64,000 nucleotides of DNA from Isoetes taiwanensis. Taxonomy: Eukaryota; Streptophyta; Lycopodiopsida; Isoetales; Isoetaceae. The stretch covers positions 5,787,945 through 5,851,944 of the forward strand of contig JAJEKV010000023.1 of assembly GCA_021234155.1 (NCBI GenBank), written 5' to 3'. A program made the position numbers and the translations under genes. The notes under the pieces were generated by a model. That model was given only the letters and a program-made list of their open reading frames with translations, ran no database searches and had not been told where the DNA came from. Below are positions 55,199-64,000 of this stretch, piece by piece (the first letter of the stretch is position 1; each line of letters begins with the position of its first letter).

Positions 55199-58100
55199 CT
55201 CCAAATTTTGAACCTCCATAACTTGAGCTACAGAGCTCCAAATCGCCTGAAATTTGTTACGTTAGCACCGTTAGACAGCCTAGAATCCATTTATGACCTC
55301 AAATTAGGATAGAAATGTCGAACCCCATCTCAAAATGACCAAAATTGCTCAAACCCTTGAATTGCTTTCCCAAAGCGTAGTTTGTTTGTAGATAGAAGCA
55401 TACCCCATTAGTAGCTTCAAAACTCTTGCTCTCGGCTCGAAGCTGATGCCTTAGTCCTAGGTAGAAGTGCTCGGGGAACACCCCTTTGTTATAGTCATCT
55501 AGACCTTAGCATAGCAACCCAAGTCCAACTGTTGGTACACCACCCTGCTTTCGAGCCAAAGGCATAAACCTTGACCTAATTCTGTGTCCTTCTAATAGAG
55601 TTTGACTTATATAGCCGCCACATTGACACTCCCTATTGCCAGGATACCTAGAAAGGAGCTAGAGCCTAGAGCTGCCCAAGTCATTCCATGTGTAGAGATT
55701 GGACCCCCCCAAACCAACTTTGCTAGGACCTTAGAGTATACCTCAAACACCATGAGGGCTTTGCAAAACAACCCTCATGTCATGCCATACCACACGTCCT
55801 AATGTCCATAGACTTGTAGATTATACATATGTCTCTAGTAATGCCGCTCGCTCGAGCCATCTTGCTTGCTTATAGAGCCCAGAATATTGTAGGAGAGCCC
55901 TTCAAGTAGACTCTAGGATACACGAGCGTTGCTTTCGAAGGGCGGGGCCGAGCCCTGAGGGCGAGCTAAGGGCGCAACTTCTTGAAGACATCAAGGTCCC
56001 AGCCAACGCACAAACAGATAAGGAGAGGAGACCGAAAAGGCAGACCCAAGAGGGGGAAGCACAACGACAAACACCTCAACCGACAAACGAGTAGAACAGG
56101 ACACCACCGACCTATCATCAATCTCCATCAAATGGGAAGAATATTGGTAACCAACGGCACCAAGAATGTTCTAGATGTCAACCTCCCGGCTACCACGTCC
56201 ACGAGCTCACATCAGAAAGAGGATCTCAACGCCTTCACCAACTCGACGCACATGAGTTTCAAATGGAAGAATGCGAGACAACAAAATACAGGTACAGGAA
56301 GATGTTAGGCATCGATGTCGCGTTAGCATCACGAGCTAGGGCCAGAGGGCATAATCTTCCGTCGAGGAGACAACTCATGGCGACACACGAGGGCGTATAG
56401 AAACCGGAGGGAAGATCACCCACGACCTTGCAGCCCGGCAGCAAAGCATAGCGTCAACAAAAGGAGTAACCAAGCTAGGCAACCACAAAGCACCTAAGGC
56501 TGACCAAGATGAGCCTCCGGCTCCCTTGCACCAGCGGGGAGAACTTTCATCGGTTCCAAAAAGGTAGGAGACCATGAGAGGGAGGAGGCGATATCAAGGA
56601 ACATTTCGACTCGAAGGCACAGATCAAAGACTAGGGGCAAGACCAAGGAGGAGAATATTCGCTCAAGCAGGAATTCGGACCCGGGAACACCTAGAAACCA
56701 AAGGAAGGGCGGCTTTACTACGTCGGCCAAGGAGTCGCGAGACTTCGAATGGTTAGGACCCAAAGGGCGGAGGAGACGACCTAGCCAGCGAGGTACAAAT
56801 CACGCAAAAGGCGACCAAAAGGAGCCATGGTAGGGGCAATGGAGATGACCACACTTCCGGGCACGGGGAGAGCCACCTCGGAATGAAGCAAAGCCCAAAC
56901 AGCGTGAGTCGCTTTTCGAGAAATTCAACTGCGGGGATTGACAATGCACGCCCTCGACCACGATCTCGAGCCGAAGACATTCAAGAATGCCCGACTGCAA
57001 CAGCCGGTGACCCTACTCAAGCTCGATCAATGGCACCGCAATCGGCAATCTTGCAACAACACACCGCATGTAGGGGCGTGGCGGTTACCGCATTCCTCGC
57101 GACGAACATACACAACAAGGAGGAGCATCTTTTTCAAGGGATCACATCGAACGAACACCGTTTCGCAACTTGAGGTGATCAGCTCGGATCAGACATAAAG
57201 CTCAACAATAGTAGCAGCATCTCAAGGAATCCGAGTCAACGAGAACAAAGAAGATGCAAACAAAACCGGAAGGATCAAAACGCGATCGAGGAAGGGAAAC
57301 CTAAAGGAGTATAAATAATTAGGTAGATCTTCGTAGTTGTTTTGCAAAAGTGGATGAATTAAAATCCCAATGTAAATGCGTATATGTCTATTGTATATCT
57401 AGGGTGTCCACATATATAGTGGAGAAACATGAGTTTAGAGTCATGTTTTACTGGATTTAGTGCTTAGATCAAGAAGCTCCTTCACCGACTACCAAAGGAG
57501 GAAGCAAGGAGGCACAACTATAGCCCAAGATCAAAATGGAAGAGCAACTACGAGGGAGAAAGCGACTAGAGGCCAAGCAAACCTTCAACTCCAAACACTT
57601 CGGGAAATGCCCTCAAGCAGAAGACTGCTCGGCCACCCAATGTTAGAATAAGAGACAACACCGATCATGTCAAGATCATCAACGCGGCACCAGGACATCG
57701 TCAGGGCGCAACACTACCTCTTGTAGCGGTGGCGGCGACTTGCGAACTTATGACATGAGTGGCCTCAACAATGGAAGGAGGAACACCCCGACATCAACGA
57801 GCCAACTAAGAAGGCAACATCTCGGCGACCATAATTCCAACTTGTGGTAATATAGGGGATGTGCTATGACACGTGTATTAGATGGAGATGCACTTACGAA
57901 AAGGCACCGCGATGAGGAGATATGCCCCCAACAACTAGGTGATGGCCGTCGGGGTACTCCTACCAAAGAATTAGAAGAGAAGAAGCCGACCATATCTCCG
58001 ACATGTGGCACGTCAAACGCCCAAGGTAGAAGCATTCGGGCCTTAACGACAAGGATAGCAAATGAAGCACCTTCGGCGAAAAGAGAGTTCAAGATAATAG

Positions 58101-59450
58101 CCGGGCTATTCAACGACAAGAGTATATCTAAAGGCGGTACTTCTTCAGCGCAAAGGGTCAGGCTGCTTGCAGCAGAGATAAGGATCCATCATCCCGACAA
58201 CCGGAGCCATCGGGGAGGAGAGTCATGATGCCTTACTTGCCAAAGAGACCGAAATGCATAGAAGGACAAAGGTCGGGGAACTGAAAGATGGAGAAGTGCT
58301 AGCAACCGACTTCTTCCACGAGCTTCCCGGAGAGGCAGGGAGGATCAAAGCTGGCGAAAGCACAATCAAAGTCACGGGAAGGTACCTCAAGACAAGAAGG
58401 CGGCATAGTGGAGCGTGACAACGTCAAGCCATGTGATCGAGGGGATCAAGCGAAGAAGTTTGAAGCTTCGATGGAGAACCAACTAGGTGAGGCGAGCCGA
58501 TGACTTGCCTGTGACCTTGCATGCAACTTGGTGAACCCAAGGATGAGCGATTCAAAGAACAAGCTGCGAGAGAAGAGAACAACTCCGGAGGAGTATAGCC
58601 AAAGGAATCGCGCACAGCCTCAAGAGACGCCTTCAAATAGCTTCAAGTATCATGAAGGGGGGAACAATTATTGCCCGAGAACAGGATCAAGAAGCAGACT
58701 GAAATGTCGAAGCATCAACGACAAGCACACCTTAGTTAGAATGTGATGCAAAGCGGTTGTGCCATAGCCGACAAACATCGGAGGGCCCAAGTATATCAAC
58801 AAGTTACCCCGGAGTATGAGCTGACGTACAAATAGGAAAATATAGATCATCAACACCAATGAACACCAATGACATCGCCAGGGAGTAGGTGTGCAACTCG
58901 AAGGGAGGCACAAGGGGGACCTAATAGCTCTAGTAGTAATTGTGATTATGTAAGCTATATGTTTTGCATGTATAGTTCCCTTGTTATTCTTTCCCTCCCA
59001 TAGCGTAACAGATCAAAGGAAGAGATGTCATGCAAGTTGCAGGGGTGAAGCAATCAACATCGTCAACACTCTTCGGGCAACACAACAACGACAAGAGGAC
59101 TCGACGTATGAGACATCGATGGAGTCGAGGAAACAATATCGGATACAGAGTCGTCCTTTAGCTGCCAAGACAAAGAGTTCAAGATGAAAGATCTCTTTCA
59201 ACGGCGCCACCTTCAGGCTTTTGAAAAGCGGCATGGAAGATTTCAAGTGATCAACTACACCATCAAGCCACCAGCAATGAGAGGCTTCTAGCGAACGAAG
59301 TCAACCTCTACTTCAAAGAGCATCCACCGTCAAGGAGACTGAAGTATCGAGCGACTCGGAAGAACGTTACCTTGCTCCTTCAAGCAGGCAACAAGTGGAT
59401 GAGCTTCTAGCAAGCTCAAGGATCTAAGGCCACGGGGCCTAGTAGGTTAA
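54741..59450 (+). other. Retrotransposon interior without recognisable domains
   Basis: Purine-rich and GC-richer than the flanks from about 55980 to 59400, with many 60-120-codon frames broken in all phases, for example 55982-56308 and 57866-58228. I looked for the Y-x-D-D box of reverse transcriptase, integrase Zn finger and DDE residues, and the CCHC knuckle, and found none. It may be gag-only or a neutral filler as in LARD elements. Confidence 0.5.
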
Positions 59451-62067
59451 ATGTATGGATGGTAACATCCATATTGGGATTAGAAGGCATTTCGGATATT
59501 CTCATTTGAAAGGATTGCCCCAATATTGAGCTAAGCGTCAACATTGGGAAGGAAATGCATAGGAGTAACTATAATTATACACGATTGTTAACAGACATCC
59601 AATGTATTGAAACCACTTGGTGAGATTGATCTCCTCACTAAGAAGGAATCATTACTAGGATAATTGTTGACCATGTATAAATCTAGTATCTCCTAAAGAA
59701 TAATCCAACTGAAAGAAAAGAAGTAATCTAACAAGTCCGGCCAACTTGTTACGATGACATCAATTCGATTGGTAGGAATATTCCAAGAGTTTAAATAACT
59801 AAGAAAGGGGGAATCTCTAGAATAATAAAATAATAGTACATGCAAGGTACATCTAAAATAAGAATTATAGTAATCAAATAGTCCTTTGAGACAAAAGGAA
59901 TTGTCGTCATGACAAAACCTTGTGGTTTAGAATCGTTCTAACTAAGTAGATAACCCATAATTATATTGAAATAAATGATAACATAATATGTGCATCCATC
60001 TTAGATGGTTATATATGTTAGCTAAGGCTAGTAACTTAATGCGCTAAGTAAGAAGCGTATAACCTCTTAAGGGGAGAGAATAGATATGACGTTGTGTGCA
60101 ATGTCATTGAAGGGGTGCAGGACCATTTTCTTTTCGAAGAAAGTGGGAGGGCTCAATCTTATGATTGAACGTACTTGCACCGAATTGACTGACCCGTAGA
60201 ATAGAGTTCACTCCGGCAATGGCCGAAGCGAATAGAGCGTAAGATAGATAGATAGATAGCTCAGGAGGCCTTCAACGTCGGCGAGGCCCGGCGTAGTAGT
60301 GAACTACACCAACGAAGTGGAGCAAAACTATGGGAGCAATGAGCGACCAAGTGTCACCTCCAAACTACTCGGACGGCTCAATGAGTGGATCGTTTTAGCC
60401 TTAGGTAAGGTATCGCATGTATTATAAGCCTTAATGTGTCTTATTGATAAGTTAAATATAGATCCTAATAAGCGCATAAAAATTGTTTATGCGTATATGT
60501 ATCATAGGGAAATAAGTTAAATAACAACGATAATGTGAAGTAGCATGTTAATTAATCCTTCATAAGGATGCAATTCCTTCCAAGGATAGCTATAGGTCCT
60601 TATAAATATAAATAGAAAATAGAATTCGGATATACTTAAGTGCATCTTAGGGATATACTTCCAAGGGTAATGCAGGACCCAAGGAAGAGAATAAGAAGCA
60701 CATCTAATTCTTGTGTATGATAATTAAAACCTTGTCTATGTAACAATAGGTCTAAATCAGGGTTATTGTTTAAATAATCGCGATCTAAAAGTCGTTAAAT
60801 ATTGCAAAGCTTAGAGTAAATATAATTGTACTATCGGAAGTAATGTATCCGATACTATGATAATGTTAATTCATAAATATTACCTTAGGGTAATTATGTT
60901 AATCACATGCATTAAAGGAGCCAGTAAAAATCGGCTCAGGCATGTCAATTTGTGTAGATTAATTCTATGTGTAGTTAAGATTAATCTGCGCATGCAACCT
61001 ATGCTAGGTATGGGTTGCATGCGTTGTTACCGATGATGAGACCACTACGGTGATCTCTAGGGCGTGGTGTAATGTCAATGTAGGCATGACCGCGTTTCCG
61101 CCTGGACGAGTGGAAGGTAGATTAGAAAGTCTACTTCTGTCCCACGGAAGTAGACGACCTCGAGAGAAAGGAGGTCATTAAGGAATGCATTGATAGGAAA
61201 GGCACCTTTAGCCCCATATATGCTTTGATAGGAGGAATCTATCCTTCACGCCCCCCACGCGGGAAGGATATCCTCCACGCTGGGCAACTAGAGGTGTAGG
61301 CATGAGCGGCATATAGGCATATAGGCGCTGTCTCCACGGCCATAATGGAAGATCCACCCTCTTCCTACGCCGGGAGATTAGCCATGCATCCATGTAGATA
61401 GGTGGGGTGGTCACCATATAACCAAAATTTTTGTAATAATTAATAATAGGTAGTGTCGACCTGCAGGCCAATAGAGCGCTCCGGAGGGCAAGGAGGTCGA
61501 ACTACGAAGGCTTGCAACACAAATTTTGTTATAATGTGTTGCAAGGGATGAAGAGTACCTTAGAAGTGTAAATTTTGTATGAAATTGATAAACTTTGATT
61601 AACTTAAATGTTGTATTAAGTAAAGTTAATAATTACCTTGCGTGGATTAAGTTATGATGTGATAAGTTAATTGGATAACGAAATAGTAATGTCTTAAACA
61701 CTACCTTAGAGTAATTCTAATAAGTAAGATAGTAAGTAGGCAATTATAGATATTGTAAAATTAATGCAGGATTTTTATGTTCGAAGACTTGCAACACAAA
61801 CTTTATTGGAATGTGTTGCAAGGAATGAAGAGTATCTTAAATAATAATTGTATATGGAAATGTTAAATTGTGATAAACTAAATGTTGTGATAATGGAGAC
61901 TAATAAGTACCTTGTTTTAATAGAAGTTACGAATTGATAAGTTATTTCATAATATAATAATGGCGTAATAACGATTTAAAAATATTATCTTAAAGTAATC
62001 GTAATAAATGTGTAAGTATTATAGTAGTATATCGTATGCATCAGGTTGATTGCAGGTTAGGAAGATT
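59451..62067. other. AT-rich 3' region of the retrotransposon
   Basis: 2.6 kb of low coding potential, with a (GATA)5 microsatellite at 60243-60260 and a duplicated hairpin (see 61511-61822). Confidence 0.5.
61511..61822. repeat. Duplicated CTTGCAACACA hairpin
   Basis: CTTGCAACACA pairs exactly with TGTGTTGCAAG across a 13-nt loop at 61511-61545, and again at 61788-61822. Both copies are followed by a conserved (G/A)ATGAAGAGTA(C/T)CTTA. Confidence 0.8.
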
Positions 62068-62122
62068 CCAAGGTGGGGAGAACCACGATGCTGCGGACAG
62101 CATCATTTCAAGGTGGGGAGAA
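62068..62122 (+). other. Polypurine tract, present twice
   Basis: AAGGTGGGGAGAA at 62110-62122 abuts the 3' LTR and is the working tract for plus-strand priming. An identical CAAGGTGGGGAGAA stands 40 bp upstream at 62069-62082. Confidence 0.85.
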
Positions 62123-63934
62123 TGTGACGTTCAAAGACAAGATCTCGCCCGGGGCGTATAGTAGTGTCATCGCCCGCCACGCGTACACGCCACCCGACCC
62201 GACGGTAACGCCAACGTAGCCAAGTGGGTAGCCCCTAGGGGGCAACTTGCTAAGAATGTGCATTAGTATTAATGTGCACATTTTCCAATGTACACATTAA
62301 TGTGGGCACACATTTCCATGTGGCCACTTGATGCCAAGTGGGCCATACCCATAGGTGCAATTAATGTGCACATTTTCCAATGTACACATTCATTAATGTG
62401 CACACATTTCCATGTGAGCACATTTGGGTGCACACATTTCCATGTGGGCACATTTGGCCACCTAGCCCTTAAAGGCAAGTGGGCCCTTTTTTCCCAATTA
62501 TCCCACATGCCTAAAGGGGATAATTGGAAACCCTAGCCACCCCCCTTGTCTATTTAAGTAGGAGAACCCTAACTTGCCCATTTTCGTTTCTAGGGTTTTA
62601 GAGCTCCGTTTTGGGTGCCTCAAGAGCCAAAACCGCCTCCCGAACTTCTGTCCGAGGCGCATCATTAGTTTTCCTTGATTCGAGCATTTCAAAGGAGGGA
62701 TGGTCGAGTTTCAGTCGGGGAGGAGGAACTCAAGGATCGGGGTATTTAGGCAATTTAGTAGTCTAAACCCCATTTCAGCCATCGAATCAAAGTGGGTTTA
62801 GCCTCTTAAATTGCCCATAACAGCCCTCTAGAACTCTAGATAGCAGATTCTAACTAAAGAACCTAACTCTATGATATAGATTAGATCTTGTTCTTTAGTT
62901 CTTACGTGATGTATATGGATGATGTATCTCTGTGAACTCCTTGTATTGGGAAGGGGGTAGAGACCTAAAAGCTTGGTAGTAGATGCTCCTAGATTAGCCT
63001 CTCTAGCACACTATAGATGCGACTGCGCACAACAGCCCCTTTGTGTTGTGTTCTTAGGGGTCGACCAGGTTGATAAGGGTGGCTGTGTCCATAGCGGTTG
63101 CTCTCTCGGGATGTAAAGTCTACGGGAGGAGCACTGCGGACTAAGCGCTTAATACTCGGGGACTGCGTGCACCACGAGTATGAGTTCGACACCGTTGGGG
63201 ATAAGAAGCCGTGCTGGCGGCGGTGCCACCGAGGGATTTCAGCCCGAGGTCCCCGTGTGCGATGGTTGTCTTGTACGAGGGGGGGGACCGGTGCGTGGTG
63301 GTAGTTCCCTTCAAGTGGGTTAAAAGTCGAATGCACGGACGGTTGGTGTCCTCTAGTGCACTGCTATGGCATTGATCATCACGGTGGGAGAGAAACCTCC
63401 CTACCGCCTCATCGGGTGCGGGGAGATGTAACGGCTATAGCCCCTTTGGCTATGATCCCGGCAAGGCTACGGTCCAACCCCGAAGTTCTTCAACCTATCG
63501 CAAAAGTGTACGCAGGAGGGGCGGATGGAGTGGACAACCCTAAGCCATGTTCATGTGCCAGCCAAATCCATTGCCATGAATTGCATGCGCAATGAACTCG
63601 GAGACCCAAGCCGTCGATCATCCCTTTGAGTCGAGCCTTGGGTAGGATTCCCTATGTGATGTGCTGATCTTTGTCTATGCAGATATGTGGAGGGCCATCC
63701 TTCGTGATGGTCATATGATATTGATGTATGTGCTACTGACATGTATGTTTACGCTTCCGCAGCTAGGTAGGCCCTGAGGGAGACGGGGTGCAATGACCCT
63801 TCCACTCTTCCCACTGGAACCCGTCACGGTTGCAGTGTCATGTGGAGGGCCCTGTATTAGCATGGAGCTGGTATGGGGGATGAACTCCTGTTTGTGTACG
63901 GTGAGGGCACCGTATACGAGTAGGGGACGTCACA
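62123..63934 (+). repeat. 3' LTR
   Basis: 1812 bp, same terminal octamers as the 5' LTR, followed by the GTACA target duplicate at 63935-63939. The remaining 60 bp to the window end are flanking host DNA with no recognised gene. Confidence 0.92.
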
Positions 63935-64000
63935 GTACATGTTTGGGAGCAATGAAAAGAGACGTTCATCCAAGAAAAGAGGTATAAGAAGAGGGTGGCG

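Larger units (their letters stand above)
52058..63934 (+). mobile_element. Complete LTR retrotransposon, non-autonomous type (11.9 kb)
   Basis: Direct LTRs are 52058-53870 (1813 bp) and 62123-63934 (1812 bp). Both begin TGTGACGT and end ACGTCACA. The target duplication GTACA lies at 52053-52057 and 63935-63939. The primer site is complementary to initiator tRNA-Met just inside the 5' LTR, and a purine-rich tract lies just before the 3' LTR. The 8.25-kb interior shows no reverse transcriptase, integrase, RNase H or protease motif in any frame I read, only short broken frames. This matches a large retrotransposon derivative (LARD) mobilised in trans, or a very decayed element. The intact ends and TSD favour the former. 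Confidence 0.9.

Noticed and set aside
60243-60260. Reverse-strand SINE ending in (GATA)n
   Set aside because: No A/B boxes or body matching the 49151 SINE beside it; simple microsatellite.
1-64000. CRISPR array, bacterial operon or prophage content
   Set aside because: No regularly spaced repeats or bacterial gene organisation; introns, plant gene families and retroelements indicate a plant nuclear genome.

Overview
This window looks like a repeat-dominated stretch of a land-plant nuclear genome, most plausibly a large-genome seed-free vascular plant such as a fern or lycophyte (inference). The host-type genes visible are a malectin-like extracellular protein, a PLS-type pentatricopeptide-repeat (PPR) relic, a plant-style metaxin first exon, a plastid-type II peroxiredoxin fragment and a PHAX snRNA-export adaptor. 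Introns are present and coding density is very low. Only the malectin-like gene (2480-3721) and PHAX (46782-47528) look intact.

Layout. 0.5-1.7 kb holds a DUF7869-type transposase relic. 2.5-3.7 kb holds the three-exon malectin-like gene. 4.6-5.05 kb is a foldback element. 5.06-11.77 kb is a recent tandem duplication carrying an AT-hook first exon. 12.0-13.1 kb has PPR and metaxin pseudogene pieces, and 13.5-13.9 kb a short LINE tail with a clear target duplication.

From about 15.5 to 40.2 kb the window is a nest of related cut-and-paste-type DNA transposons. An old element (C; pieces 15.5-18.3 and 27.2-30.8 kb) is split by an 8.9-kb element (A; 18307-27198). A second 8.9-kb copy (B; 31293-40160) lies in inverted orientation 4.1 kb away. 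A and B share a 24-bp terminal inverted repeat and are flanked by different 4-bp target duplications (AGAT and TACA). Each carries two convergent gene sets. One is a DDE-like transposase with an MDFA / WSDG / HGKGEHDG signature. The other is a cargo set: a coiled-coil protein, a RING-like finger, a charged linker, a Ulp1-type cysteine protease and an FCP1/TIM50-like HAD phosphatase domain. The older element C has the same transposase and the same HAD domain in the same convergent arrangement, so the pairing appears ancestral to the family. All copies are frameshifted here.

The right part holds LINE tails, a peroxiredoxin fragment joined to a duplicated 105-bp unit, PHAX, a perfect 47-bp hairpin, a tRNA-derived SINE, and a complete LTR retrotransposon (52058-63934; LTRs of 1813 and 1812 bp, TSD GTACA, iMet primer site). 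The retrotransposon's 8.3-kb interior has no recognisable pol and looks like a large non-autonomous derivative.
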